This document shows, in pieces, positions 31,170 to 40,875 of a stretch of 64,000 nucleotides of DNA. A program made the translations under genes and the position numbers. The stretch is from Sphingopyxis panaciterrae (lineage in GTDB: Bacteria; Pseudomonadota; Alphaproteobacteria; Sphingomonadales; Sphingomonadaceae). Position 1 is the stretch's first letter; each line of letters starts with the position of its first letter. The notes under the pieces are model-generated. The model was not told the origin of the DNA. It saw only the letters and a program-made list of their open reading frames with translations, and did not search any database. The DNA lies in NCBI RefSeq assembly GCF_011762125.1, contig NZ_JAASQN010000002.1, positions 124,001-188,000 on the forward strand, written 5' to 3'.

Positions 31170-31411
31170 ACCAGGATCGCCAGACCCCCGCTCAGGACCA
31201 GCATCAGCCGAGCTGGCGCAAGCCCGCCGGCATGTTCCTGATCCTGTTGCTGATCGCGGTCTGGGCGGTGATCATCGTCAGCCTGTCGCCGTGGGTCGGC
31301 ACCTGGCCGGTGCTGGTCCAGGCGGTCTTCTATCTGGTCACCGGGGTGATCTGGATCATGCCGCTCAAGCCCCTGCTGCGCTGGATGGAACTGGGGCGGT
31401 GGCGCGGCTGA
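31166..31411 (+). CDS. DUF2842 family small membrane protein
   Basis: 81-residue protein with two membrane helices (about 22-44 and 48-70) and the ending MPLKPLLRWMELGRW seen in the alphaproteobacterial DUF2842 family. Its GTG start overlaps the fau stop (GTGA), so it is translated with fau. Function unknown. Confidence 0.85.
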   Translation: MNQDRQTPAQDQHQPSWRKPAGMFLILLLIAVWAVIIVSLSPWVGTWPVLVQAVFYLVTGVIWIMPLKPLLRWMELGRWRG

Positions 31412-31505
31412 TTAGGGTCAGGACCCTAAGCCGCGCCGATCCACAAATTTCCGTATTGGAATGTCCCAAGCATGCGGTGGCCATTTCCTCCAAAAAGAGG
31501 GGAAA

Positions 31506-31582
31506 TGGCGCGAGTGACGGGGCTCGAACCCGCGACCTCCGGCGTGACAGGCCGGCACTCTAACCAACTGAGCTACACCCGC
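31506..31582 (-). tRNA. tRNA-Asp (GTC)
   Basis: 77 nt with encoded CCA. The acceptor stem GCGGGTG/CACTCGC, D arm with GCTCAGTTGGTTAGAGT, anticodon loop CTGTCAC (anticodon GTC) and T arm GGGTTCGAGCCCC all fold normally. Minus strand. Confidence 0.97.
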
Positions 31583-31625
31583 GTGTGCTTGGGAGCCGCG
31601 CCAATATGCGCCGCGCTCCACCCTG

Positions 31626-32825
31626 TCAACCGTCGCTTTCTTCCTTCGTGCGATTTAATCGATCACGCACCTCGTCGGTGGTGGTGAGGGTGCCATGTTC
31701 GAAAAGGAAACCCGCCAGATCGGGGGTTCCCGTCGACGCGAGGATCGTCTGCAGGATCAGCAGCAGCGGCACCGCAAGCAACGCGCCGGGCGTGCCCCAC
31801 ACCCAGCCCCAGAAGCTCAGCGACACCAGAATCAGCAGCGGATTGACCGTCAGCCGCCGGCCGAGCACCAACGGCGTGATGAGATTCGCCTCGACGAGGT
31901 GGACGCCGATGAAGATCGTCGCGGGCAGCAGCGCCAGCCCCACCGCATCGAACGTCATCAAACCGCCAAGCGCCAGCAGCACCGCGGCAACGATCGGCCC
32001 GAGATAGGGCACGAAATTGCAGATGGAGACGATTCCGCCCCACATGAAAGGCGACGGCATCCCCAGCGCCCAGAGCAGCAATGAGACGACGAGGCCCAGG
32101 ATGGCGTTGATCATCGTGATCGTCGCGAGATAGTCGGCGGTCGCATCGACGACATTCTGGATCACGCGCGCGGTCTGCATCGCGCCGTCGAAACTGCCGC
32201 GCCGCCGAATCGTGCCGCGCCGCAGCCGCGTCCAGCCCGCGAGGAAGAAGAAGATCACGAGCACCGCGAAGAAAAGCTGGATCGCCGCCGACGGCGCCGA
32301 CGAGATGAAATAGTCGACGACCGAGGTCGGCGCGGTATCGGCCACCGCCTGCGCCGTCGCCTCGGTCCCCGTCGCGACCGAGGTCAGCGTCCGGTCGACG
32401 AATTTCTGCAGCGTCGAGTAAAAATCGATCAGCGGCGCGAGGTTGCTCTGGATGCGCGGAATCGATTCGGGAAGCCGTGCGAACCAGCCGGTCGCGGGCA
32501 GGACGATGATCGCCAGCGCCGCGTTGACGAGCATCAGGAACGCCGACAGCGACAGGAACGACGCCAGCGCCGACGGCACGCCGCGCCGCTCGAGCCATTC
32601 GAGCAGCGGCACCAGCGCAATCGCAATCACGATCGCGGCGGTCAGCGGCAGGAAAAACTCGGCGCCGGCCTGCAGCGCGAAGGGAAGCCCGAGGCAAAAA
32701 CTGGCGCCCAATATCAGCGCCAGCGCCGCGAGCAGCCGATCGCGGCGGAAATCGTCGATTTCGATCTGGTGCAGGGGATTGTTGCGCGGCACTTTGGCGT
32801 CCCGCTTCCCCCTCTCCTCGGCCAC
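31626..32825 (-). CDS. AI-2E family transporter
   Basis: Inner-membrane permease of the AI-2E/PerM (UPF0118) family, about 399 aa with eight hydrophobic segments; the C-terminal YLGPIVAAVLLALGGL and the GVHLVEANLITPLVLGRRL segments are characteristic. The start is uncertain: GTG at 32825 has a GGGAG site upstream, while GTG at 32792 and ATG at 32927 are alternatives. The residues before 32825 are basic low-complexity sequence, so I exclude them. The transported substrate is unknown. Confidence 0.88.
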   Translation of the reverse strand: MAEERGKRDAKVPRNNPLHQIEIDDFRRDRLLAALALILGASFCLGLPFALQAGAEFFLPLTAAIVIAIALVPLLEWLERRGVPSALASFLSLSAFLMLVNAALAIIVLPATGWFARLPESIPRIQSNLAPLIDFYSTLQKFVDRTLTSVATGTEATAQAVADTAPTSVVDYFISSAPSAAIQLFFAVLVIFFFLAGWTRLRRGTIRRRGSFDGAMQTARVIQNVVDATADYLATITMINAILGLVVSLLLWALGMPSPFMWGGIVSICNFVPYLGPIVAAVLLALGGLMTFDAVGLALLPATIFIGVHLVEANLITPLVLGRRLTVNPLLILVSLSFWGWVWGTPGALLAVPLLLILQTILASTGTPDLAGFLFEHGTLTTTDEVRDRLNRTKEESDG

Positions 32826-32958
32826 GCCCCGTCGCTCCCATATTTTTGACCGCGCCGTCTTACGCGACCTTCGCCTTGCGCGCCAGCAACTCCCGAGGGC
32901 GGCCTTCCAATCGCTTTCTGTCCTCATTTGAGCCAGAACACTGATTCCTACTGCCAAT

Positions 32959-32973
32959 TTAACCAGAAATTAC
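32959..32973 (+). promoter_or_regulatory. CtrA-like site upstream of the DUF11 operon
   Basis: TTAACCAGAAATTAC matches the CtrA consensus TTAA-N7-TTAA in seven of the eight half-site bases. It lies about 53 bases before the first gene of the DUF11 operon. A single near-match like this is suggestive only. Confidence 0.35.
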
Positions 32974-33025
32974 CCTTTCGCCGTCATGACAGGCTCCGGA
33001 CCAGCCATTTGGAGTCAATATTGTC

Positions 33026-34030
33026 ATGATGAAAGCGCCTGTGGGGGGCGTGCAGCATCAGCTTCGCATAACCTCCTCTTCAGCCATCGCCCTGCTCGCC
33101 GCCCTCGCGCTGCCGATGCAGGCGCATGCCGCCGGCACGCGCGCCGGCTCGACGATCAGCAACACCGCGAGTGCCAGCTTCGATGCCGGCGGCGGAACGC
33201 AGACGATCGATTCGAACAAGGTCGACCTGCTCGTCGACGAGCTGCTCGACGTCACGGTCGATTCGAGCAACCCCGCCGACGTACCGACCACGCCCGGCGC
33301 GACCAGCCAGGTTCTGACCTTTTCGGTGACGAACAACGGCAACGGCCAGGAGGCCTTCGTGCTCAGCACGATCGCCAATGGCGGCGGCGACCAATATGAT
33401 CCGACGGTCACCCAAATCTATCTCGACAATGGCGACGGTGTCTTCGACGCCGGCACCGACACGCTCTACACGCCCGGTTCCAACAATCCGGCCCTGAATC
33501 CCGACCAGAGCATCACCGTCTTCGTTATCGCGACGACGCCCGGCACGGTGAGCGACGGCAATCGCGGCATCGTCAGCCTTGTCGCGGCAGCCGAGACCGG
33601 AACCGGCGCGCCGGGACGGAGCTTCGCCGGCAAGGGTGAAGGCGGCGGCGATGCGGTGGTCGGCTCCACCGGCGCCGACGGCCAGGACAATGGCGCGTTC
33701 GTCGTGTCGGCCGCCACGGTGACGCTCGTCAAATCGGCCGTCGTCGCCGATCCCTTCAGCGGGACCGAGCCGGTTCCGGGTGCGACCATCACCTATACGA
33801 TCACCGCGACGGTGGCGGGCAGCGGATCGCTGAACGGGCTGACCATCTCCGACAACATCCCGGCGAACACCAGCTATGTGCCGGGTTCGCTGAAGCTCGG
33901 CAGCACGGCGCTGTCCGACGCCACCGACGGCGACGCCGGCAATTACGACGGGACCAAGGTCGCGGTGTCGCTCGGCACCATTGCGGGCGGCCAGACCCGC
34001 GCCGTCACGTTCCAAGCCAAGATCAACTGA
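33026..34030 (+). CDS. Exported DUF11 repeat protein A
   Basis: 334-residue protein with a signal peptide (cleavage after AHA near residue 36). The mature N-terminus has the module GSTISNTASASFDAGGG followed by a short strand (SNKVDLLVDELLDV) that recurs in the two related genes downstream. The C-terminal ~100 residues are a DUF11/conserved-repeat beta-sandwich (VTLVKSAVV...YTITATVAG...LTISDNIPANTSYVPGSL). It is extracytoplasmic by prediction, with no anchor seen. First gene of a four-gene operon; function unknown. Confidence 0.82.
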   Translation: MMKAPVGGVQHQLRITSSSAIALLAALALPMQAHAAGTRAGSTISNTASASFDAGGGTQTIDSNKVDLLVDELLDVTVDSSNPADVPTTPGATSQVLTFSVTNNGNGQEAFVLSTIANGGGDQYDPTVTQIYLDNGDGVFDAGTDTLYTPGSNNPALNPDQSITVFVIATTPGTVSDGNRGIVSLVAAAETGTGAPGRSFAGKGEGGGDAVVGSTGADGQDNGAFVVSAATVTLVKSAVVADPFSGTEPVPGATITYTITATVAGSGSLNGLTISDNIPANTSYVPGSLKLGSTALSDATDGDAGNYDGTKVAVSLGTIAGGQTRAVTFQAKIN

Positions 34031-34041
34031 TGGAGATGCGC

Positions 34042-34506
34042 ATGCGTACCGCTCTTTTCCTGATTCTCGCCGCGCTGATGCCCGGGCAGGCGCTCGCCGC
34101 CAACCAGGTGGCGCTCGACAACAGCGTGTTCATCGAACGCGTCATGACCGATGCCGCCGGCAAACAGCGCGTGCTGCTCGAGGAACCGAAGGTCGTCGTT
34201 CCCGGCGACAAGCTCCTCTTTGTGCTCAACTATCGCAACGCCGGGGCGCAGCCCGCCGACAAGTTCGTGATCACCAATCCGCTACCCTCGGCGGTCCGCT
34301 TCGCCGATGCCGGCGATACGCAGCCGCTCGTTTCGATCGACGGCGGCCGGGCGTGGGGCCGGCTTGGTGAACTGACCGTCCAGCAAGCCGACGGCACCCG
34401 CCGCGCGGCGCAGCCCGCCGATGTCACGCACATCCGCTGGGCGTTCCAGAAACCCATTCCCGCCGGCGCAAGCGGCAAGCTCATGTTCCGGGGGGTCGTC
34501 AAATAG
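34042..34506 (+). CDS. Exported hypothetical protein of the DUF11 operon
   Basis: 154-residue protein with a signal peptide (MRTALFLILAALMPGQALAA). The mature part is a single beta-sandwich-like domain with the DUF11-type phrase LFVLNYRNAGAQPADKFVIT followed by NPLPSAVRFADAG. It lacks the N-terminal ISNTA module of its neighbours. A GGAG ribosome site lies six bases before the ATG at 34042; another ATG at 34030 overlaps the previous stop (TGATG) and would add four residues. Confidence 0.8.
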   Translation: MRTALFLILAALMPGQALAANQVALDNSVFIERVMTDAAGKQRVLLEEPKVVVPGDKLLFVLNYRNAGAQPADKFVITNPLPSAVRFADAGDTQPLVSIDGGRAWGRLGELTVQQADGTRRAAQPADVTHIRWAFQKPIPAGASGKLMFRGVVK

Positions 34507-34580
34507 ACGCGTAAGGCAAACCGCTTAACGGTCGCCAGCGGTGGGGAAATGGCGACCAACCAAAGCCTAGGAGCTCAGCT

Positions 34581-35645
34581 ATGACCAGCAAGCTGACTTA
34601 TATGGGCACCATCGGTCTGGCGGCGTTTTCATGCGTCGCTGCCGCCCCGGCCTTCGCCGCGGCGGGAACGACCGCGGGTACCCAAATCATCAATACTGCC
34701 ACCGTCAACTATCAGGTCGGCGGCATCGCACAGGGTTCGCAGAACGCATCGAACACGATCATGGTCGACCGCAGGGTCGAACTGCTGGTCGAAGAGGACG
34801 GCACGACGACGACCGAAGTGTCGCCGGGCCAGACCAATGCGGTCACGACCTTTCGCCTGACCAACAAGACGAACGAAATACTCGACTTCGCGCTGACGGC
34901 GTCGCAGATCAGCGGCATCGCGGCCGCGCATGGCGGCACCGACTCGTTTGACGTCACCAATGTCCGGATTTATCGGGACAATCCGGCAGGCGCGGGCGTC
35001 GGGACGTATGACGCCAGCGATACGCTCGTCGCCTATGCCGATGAAGTGGGGATCGATGCCTCGATCCGCCTGTTCGTCGTCGCGGACATTCCCGCAGGCC
35101 TTGGCACCAATGCCGTCGCCGGGGTCCGCCTGACCGCCACCGCCGCCGAGGGCGGCACGGCGGGATCGCCGGGTGCGCTTGTCACCCAGACGGCTGGCGC
35201 CAATACCGCCGGCAAGGACACGGTATTCGCCGACGCGGCAGGCGTCACCGACGCCGCGCGCGACGGTTCACACAGCGACGACGACGATTATACCGTCAAG
35301 ACGGCGACGCTGACGGTGACGAAAAGCAGCCGCGTCGTTTCCGACCTGGTGAACGGTACGAGCAATCCGAAGATGATTCCGGGGGCGGTGATCGAATATT
35401 GCATCGCCGTCGCCAACGCGACCGGCGGCGTCGCCGCCACATCGGTCGCGATTACCGATAGCGTGCCGACCCAGCTGACGTTCGTCCCGAGCACGATCAA
35501 GCTCAACGGCACCGTCACCGGCACGACGTGCGATTTCAACGGGACGGCGGGGGGCAGCTATGCGGCGCCGGTGGTGTCGGGAACGCTCCCGACCATCAAC
35601 CCGGGGCAGACGCTGACGCTCGTCTTCCAGGCTACGGTCAACTGA
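34581..35645 (+). CDS. Exported DUF11 repeat protein B
   Basis: 354-residue paralogue of protein A. Signal peptide to about residue 27 (PAFAA). Mature start GTTAGTQIINTATVNYQVGG carries the same I-x-N-T-A module, then the RRVELLVEEDG strand. The C-terminus is a DUF11 domain (LTVTKSSRVV...VIEYCIAVANATGG...ITDSVPTQLTFVPSTIKLNG, described in parts) with two cysteines. A good AGGAG site precedes the ATG. Same operon; function unknown. Confidence 0.82.
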   Translation: MTSKLTYMGTIGLAAFSCVAAAPAFAAAGTTAGTQIINTATVNYQVGGIAQGSQNASNTIMVDRRVELLVEEDGTTTTEVSPGQTNAVTTFRLTNKTNEILDFALTASQISGIAAAHGGTDSFDVTNVRIYRDNPAGAGVGTYDASDTLVAYADEVGIDASIRLFVVADIPAGLGTNAVAGVRLTATAAEGGTAGSPGALVTQTAGANTAGKDTVFADAAGVTDAARDGSHSDDDDYTVKTATLTVTKSSRVVSDLVNGTSNPKMIPGAVIEYCIAVANATGGVAATSVAITDSVPTQLTFVPSTIKLNGTVTGTTCDFNGTAGGSYAAPVVSGTLPTINPGQTLTLVFQATVN

Positions 35646-35712
35646 TCGGAAACGGACGGAGCAGCGAGTTTTCCGGTGCAATCCGGTAACCGCTGCTCCC
35701 TTCGGCGCTGAC

Positions 35713-38700
35713 ATGCGGCTGTCTCCGAAACATCTCGGCCACGTGACCGCCCTGGTCGCGGCAGCGATGCTGCCCGCGGCAGGCGCAAGCGCGCAGGTCA
35801 TTTCCAACACCGCTTCGGCCGCGTGGAACGGCGGCGCGGGCCAGGTGCTGTCGAATCGCGTCGACTTGACGGTTCGCCAACGCCCGCCCGAACCGCCGCG
35901 GATCACGACCTATCGCCTTGGGGAACAAGGCGCCAAATCGGCGCCGGTGGTTCCCACGCAATGCGACGGCAGCGATGGTGGCAAGCTCATCCAGCTCGCT
36001 GGACCCTATGCCGGCATCGCCACGACCCCCGCCGCCTTGCAGAGCAGCGACAGCTTTCGCGCCGGCGAAGTGGTGGTGGTCGGGGTGGTCCTCGCCTCGG
36101 CAAACCATGATCCGCAGCAGCGCGATGCCTTGCCCGTCACCCTCGCACTCGAAAATGGCGACCGCGAACAGATCACGCTGACCGAAACCGCGGCGAACAG
36201 CGGCGAATTCATCGGCATCATCAACACGATCGGCGTCCCGCCCGCAATCGTCGCGGGCGATTGCCGGCTGTCGGTGACCCCCGGCACGCCGGTCCGCGTG
36301 CAGGTCAGCGACCGCGCCGACGCCAGCCTCGTTGCGCTGGCGACCCTCAATTTCCTCGTCGACCCGTTCGGTATCGTCTTCGACAGCGGCGACGGTGCGC
36401 CCGTCGCGGGCAGCCGCGTGACAATCGTCGACGCCGCGACCGGCCAGCCGGCCCAGGTGTTCGGCGACGACGGCGTGTCCGCTTATCCGTCGAGCGTCGT
36501 CACCGGCCAGAGCGTCCGCGACGCGGGCGGCACAACCTATGATTTCCCGCCGGGCGATTATCGCTTCCCGTTCGTCGCCCCCGGCACCTACCGCCTCGTC
36601 GTCGAGCCGCCGGCGCCCTATACCGCACCGTCGAAATCGAGCGCGGCCGACCTTGCCGGCCTCCGCCGCCCCGACGACGGCCTGCCCTTCGATATCACCG
36701 GGGCCAGCTATGGCAACGCCTTCACGCTGAACAGCCCCGCGCCCGTGCGCGTCGACGTTCCTGTCGACCAGCCCGGTCTGCCGTTGATCCTCCGCAAGAC
36801 CACCTCGACCGCGGTCGCGGTGCCCGGCGACGTCATCCAATACCGGATCGAAGTCGCCAATCGCGACACGCGTCGCAATACGGGCGCGGTGACCGTGCGC
36901 GACGTCCTGCCCGCCGGCATGCGCCTGCGCGCGAACACCGTCCGCGCCGACGGCGTGTCGATCACCCCCGATGTCGCGGCGAATGGCCGCGAGTTTGCCG
37001 TCACGCTGCCCGGCGTCGCGGCGGCGCGCTCGGTCCTGCTCACCTATCTGGCCGAAGTCGTCGTCTCGGCGCAGCCTGGCAACGCGCTCAACCGCGCCAC
37101 CGCGACCGACAATCGCGGCACTTCGAGCAATATTGCCGAAGCGACGATCGCGATCAAACGCGACCAGCTCGGCGACCGGATGACGATCATCGGCCGCATC
37201 GCCGACGGCGGCTGCGGCGTCGATCCCGGCAAGGCAGCAGGCATCGCCGGCGTGCGCGTGATGCTGCAAGACGGCAGCTACACCGTCACCGACGAAGGCG
37301 GCCGCTATCATTTCGAAGGCGTCCGCCCGGGCATCCATGTCGTGCAGATCGACCCGTCGACGTTGCCGCTCGACCGCGAGGCGGTCGATTGCGCGCGCTC
37401 GACGCAAAGCGCGGGCAGCGCAATATCGCGCTTCGTCGAAGGCCGCGGCGGCGCGTTGAAGCGCGCCGACTTCCGCGCCGTCGCCAGCACACCACGCGCG
37501 GCGCCCAAAACCGGCGCCATCTCCGCGCCGATCATACTCAGCGACCAGGAAGCCGCCGGTGCGGGCCGCGACTGGCTGGCGGGCGAAACGCCGGGCACCG
37601 GCTGGATATTCCCCGGCACCGACCACAATCCACGCTCGAAATCGGTGCGTGCCATTGTCAAGCACCTGCCCGGCCAGACCGTCACCTTGCGCGTCAACGG
37701 CAAGCCCGTCGACGACATGACCTATGAAGGCGAACGCAAGTCGGCGGATGGCAGCGTCATTGTCGGCATGTGGCGCGGCATCGAAATCCGCGAAGGCGAA
37801 AACCGCCTCAGCGCCGAGATAAAGGATGCGAGCGGCGTTACGATCCAAACCATCGACCGCGCCGTGCATTATTCGATCACGCCGATGCGCGCGACGCTGA
37901 TCCGCGAGCGGTCGGTGCTGATCGCCGACGGCGTGACGCGCCCCATGCTCGCCGTTCGCCTCACCGACCGCGACGGCAAGCCGGTGCGCAGCGGACTGAC
38001 CGGCGATTTCAGCGTTCCCGCCCCTTATTATCCGGCGATCGAGGCCGATGCGCAGCAGGCCCGCCAGCTCGCGGGCCTCGAACGCGCCCGCCCGATCTGG
38101 AAGATCGATGGCGACGACGGCATCGCTTATATCGAACTCGAACCGACGACCGCGTCGGGCACGCTGGCAATGGATTTCACCTTCCGCGACGACAAGGTCG
38201 AACGCAAGCAGACGGTCGAGACCTGGCTCGATCCGGGTAATCGCCCGTGGACCGTCGTCGGTTTTGCCGCGGGCACGCTCGGTTATAATACGCTCGACGA
38301 CCGGATGGAGCCGGTGGCGGAAACGCTGGACGACCTCAGCGCCGACGCGCGGCTCGCGCTCTATGCCAAGGGCCGGGTGCGTGGCAAATGGCTGATGACG
38401 CTCGCCTACGACAGCGACAAGGACAAGGACGATGCGCGTTTCGGCGGCGTCATCGACCCGCGCGCTTATTATACCATCTACGCCGACCGCAACGAGACCC
38501 GCTACGACGCGGCGTCGGTGCGCAAACTCTATCTTCGCCTCGAACGCCCGCAATTCTATGCGATGTTCGGCGATATCGAGACGGGCATTTCAGAACCGCA
38601 GCTCGCCCGTTACCAGCGCGCGCTCAACGGCGGCAAGGCCGAATATCGCGGCCGCAACCTCGCCGCGACCGCCTTCGCCGCCGACACACCCTATCGTTTC

Positions 38701-40785
38701 CGCCGCGACGAGATCCAGGGCAATGGCCTGACCGGCCCGTACCAGCTCGGCGCAAAGGATATATTGCCGAACAGCGAACGCATCGTCATCGAAACGCGCG
38801 ACCGGCTGCACAGCGAGCGGATTGTCGAAACCGTCACGCTGACGCGTCATGTCGACTATGACATCGACTATCTCGCCGGCACGCTCCGTTTCCGCGACCC
38901 GGTGCTCAGCCGCTCGTCCAGCCTCGACCCGAAGTTCATCGTCGCCGAATATGAAGTCGACGGCGTCGGCCAGCGCGTCCTCAACGCCGGCGGCCGCGTC
39001 AGCTACCGGTCGAATGACGAAAAATTGCGTGTCGGCGCCACGCTGATCCACGACGAAGACGGTAATGCCAAGACCAATCTCGGCGGGGTCGACGCGCGCT
39101 ACCGCCCCGGTATCGACACCGAAATCCGCGCCGAAGTCGCGGTGAGCGACGCGAAAGCCCAGAATGGCAGCCCCGCCGCCACAACCGGCAGCGCCAAGGC
39201 CTGGCTGATCGAGGCCGAGCATCACAGCAGCAAGGCCGATCTCCTCGCCTATGTCCGCGAGCGCGAGACGGGTTTCGGTGCGGGCCAGCTCAATCGCGGC
39301 GAGGACGGCACGCGCAAGTTCGGGTTCGATGCGCGGCTGCGCGCCACCCGCGCCCTCTCGGTCACCGGCAGCGCCTGGCAGGAGGATTATCTCGATGCCG
39401 GATCGCGCCGCCGCGCCGCACGGATCCTCGCCGAATATGACAATGGCACGACCGTCGGCCGCGCCGGCCTGACCCACGCCGACGACCGGCTCAGCGACGG
39501 CACCCGCAACCGGTCGAACCTCGTCCAGTTCGGCGCGACACAGCGGCTGTTCAATAAACGCCTCGAACTCGACGCGCAGACCGAATTCGCCCTCGGCGGC
39601 AAGGATGCGAGCGTCGATTTCCCCACCCGCCACCGCCTCGGCGCGCGCTTCGCGATCACCCGCGACGTCAATCTGGTCGGCAGCTACGAGATCGCCGATG
39701 GCGATACGATCAAGGCGCGCACCGCCCGGCTCGGCTTCGACCTTGCCCCGTGGGCCGGCGCGCGGCTGCTCGCCACCGCGAACCAGCAGGACATCGGCGA
39801 ATATGGCCCGCGCAGCTTCGCGGCCTATGGTCTGTCGCAGTCGCTGAAGCTTGGCCAGCATCTGTCGGTCGACGTCTCGGTCGACGGCAACCGGACCCTC
39901 GGCGGCATTCGCGCGAAAGATGTGCTCAATGCCGACCAGCCGGTCGCATCGGGCGGCTTCCTCGGCGCCGGCGGCACCCTGACCGAGGATTTCCTCGCGA
40001 TCAGCACCGGCGCCACCTGGCGCGCCGACCGCTGGACGCTGACCGGACGCGCCGAATATCGCGATGGCGAGCTCGCCAATCGCTACGGCCTGACGCTCGG
40101 GGGCTTACGCCAACTCGGCGAAGGCCGTGCGCTCGGCGCGCTCTTCACCTATGCCAAGGCGAGCGGCGCCGGCACGACGCCGACGACCGAGGTGATCCAG
40201 TTCGAAATGAGCTGGGCGCACCGCCCCGCGGATTCGCGGATTTCCTGGCTCAACAAGAGCGAGTTCCGTTCGGACAAGGTCCGTGACGCGATCGCGGGTC
40301 AGGCCGGACCGATCGGAGGCCCCTCGCTGACGATCGACGGCGACGCGACAAGCCGTCGCCTGCTCAACAGCCTGTCGGTCAACTGGACGCCGCTCGGCGA
40401 TCGCGGGTTCGGCGAAGGCTGGTACGAGCGCGCCGAAATCGGCTTCTTCTGGGGCACGCGCTATAATTTCGACCGTTTCGGCGCCGATGATGTCAAAGGC
40501 TGGTCGAACCTGATCGGCGCCGACTTCCGCTTCAACCTCGGCGAGCATGTCGATGTCGGCGCGTCGGGCACCGTGCGCGTCGGCACCGATGCCGACACCG
40601 TCAGTTGGGCGGGTGGCCCGACGGTGACGCTCGCGCCGATGACGAATGCGAACATCACCTTCGGCTATAATTTCGCCGGCTTCCACGACCGCGATTTCGA
40701 AGATGCACGCTATGCCCGTTCGGGCGCCTATGTGACCTTCAAGCTGAAGTTCGACCAGACGAGCTTTCAGGGGCTGGGGCTGTAA
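35713..40785 (+). CDS. Very large exported protein: DUF11 and SdrD-B-like domains plus C-terminal outer-membrane barrel
   Basis: 1690 residues with a signal peptide (cleavage near 28). Domains in order: an ISNTASAAWNGGAG module (about 30-45) as in the two smaller operon proteins; beta-sandwich regions; a DUF11 domain (about 355-470, LRKTTSTAVAVPGDVIQYRI); a carboxypeptidase-regulatory/SdrD-B-like domain (about 486-560, GRIADGGCGVDPGKAAGIAG); further sandwich domains; from about 845 to the end, repeated amphipathic strands with aromatic girdles (GYNTLDDRMEP, RGKWLMTLAYDSD, FAMFGD-like stretches) ending VTFKLKF, as in an outer-membrane barrel. It may anchor or export the smaller proteins; this is inference. 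Confidence 0.83.
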   Translation: MRLSPKHLGHVTALVAAAMLPAAGASAQVISNTASAAWNGGAGQVLSNRVDLTVRQRPPEPPRITTYRLGEQGAKSAPVVPTQCDGSDGGKLIQLAGPYAGIATTPAALQSSDSFRAGEVVVVGVVLASANHDPQQRDALPVTLALENGDREQITLTETAANSGEFIGIINTIGVPPAIVAGDCRLSVTPGTPVRVQVSDRADASLVALATLNFLVDPFGIVFDSGDGAPVAGSRVTIVDAATGQPAQVFGDDGVSAYPSSVVTGQSVRDAGGTTYDFPPGDYRFPFVAPGTYRLVVEPPAPYTAPSKSSAADLAGLRRPDDGLPFDITGASYGNAFTLNSPAPVRVDVPVDQPGLPLILRKTTSTAVAVPGDVIQYRIEVANRDTRRNTGAVTVRDVLPAGMRLRANTVRADGVSITPDVAANGREFAVTLPGVAAARSVLLTYLAEVVVSAQPGNALNRATATDNRGTSSNIAEATIAIKRDQLGDRMTIIGRIADGGCGVDPGKAAGIAGVRVMLQDGSYTVTDEGGRYHFEGVRPGIHVVQIDPSTLPLDREAVDCARSTQSAGSAISRFVEGRGGALKRADFRAVASTPRAAPKTGAISAPIILSDQEAAGAGRDWLAGETPGTGWIFPGTDHNPRSKSVRAIVKHLPGQTVTLRVNGKPVDDMTYEGERKSADGSVIVGMWRGIEIREGENRLSAEIKDASGVTIQTIDRAVHYSITPMRATLIRERSVLIADGVTRPMLAVRLTDRDGKPVRSGLTGDFSVPAPYYPAIEADAQQARQLAGLERARPIWKIDGDDGIAYIELEPTTASGTLAMDFTFRDDKVERKQTVETWLDPGNRPWTVVGFAAGTLGYNTLDDRMEPVAETLDDLSADARLALYAKGRVRGKWLMTLAYDSDKDKDDARFGGVIDPRAYYTIYADRNETRYDAASVRKLYLRLERPQFYAMFGDIETGISEPQLARYQRALNGGKAEYRGRNLAATAFAADTPYRFRRDEIQGNGLTGPYQLGAKDILPNSERIVIETRDRLHSERIVETVTLTRHVDYDIDYLAGTLRFRDPVLSRSSSLDPKFIVAEYEVDGVGQRVLNAGGRVSYRSNDEKLRVGATLIHDEDGNAKTNLGGVDARYRPGIDTEIRAEVAVSDAKAQNGSPAATTGSAKAWLIEAEHHSSKADLLAYVRERETGFGAGQLNRGEDGTRKFGFDARLRATRALSVTGSAWQEDYLDAGSRRRAARILAEYDNGTTVGRAGLTHADDRLSDGTRNRSNLVQFGATQRLFNKRLELDAQTEFALGGKDASVDFPTRHRLGARFAITRDVNLVGSYEIADGDTIKARTARLGFDLAPWAGARLLATANQQDIGEYGPRSFAAYGLSQSLKLGQHLSVDVSVDGNRTLGGIRAKDVLNADQPVASGGFLGAGGTLTEDFLAISTGATWRADRWTLTGRAEYRDGELANRYGLTLGGLRQLGEGRALGALFTYAKASGAGTTPTTEVIQFEMSWAHRPADSRISWLNKSEFRSDKVRDAIAGQAGPIGGPSLTIDGDATSRRLLNSLSVNWTPLGDRGFGEGWYERAEIGFFWGTRYNFDRFGADDVKGWSNLIGADFRFNLGEHVDVGASGTVRVGTDADTVSWAGGPTVTLAPMTNANITFGYNFAGFHDRDFEDARYARSGAYVTFKLKFDQTSFQGLGL

Positions 40786-40790
40786 AATCC

Positions 40791-40868
40791 CGTCGCCCCC
40801 GCGAAGGCGGGGGCCGCTGGCAACCTTGCGCTAGGCCGATGGCGGCCCCCGCCTTCGCGGGGGCGACG
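40791..40868. repeat. Palindromic intergenic repeat, family B
   Basis: 78 bases, CGTCGCCCCCGCGAAGGCGG ... CCGCCTTCGCGGGGGCGACG. It differs from the copy at 60623 at two positions including the unpaired middle, so the loop is conserved and not only the arms. It lies between the convergent DUF11 operon and the E2 gene. Confidence 0.93.
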
Positions 40869-40875
40869 GTTTAGC

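Noticed and set aside
35638-38553. A 971-codon open frame on the minus strand opposite the large DUF11 gene
   Set aside because: Its translation is Arg/Asp/Gly/His-rich without any family signature, which is the usual antisense shadow of a high-GC gene, and the plus-strand gene has clear domains.
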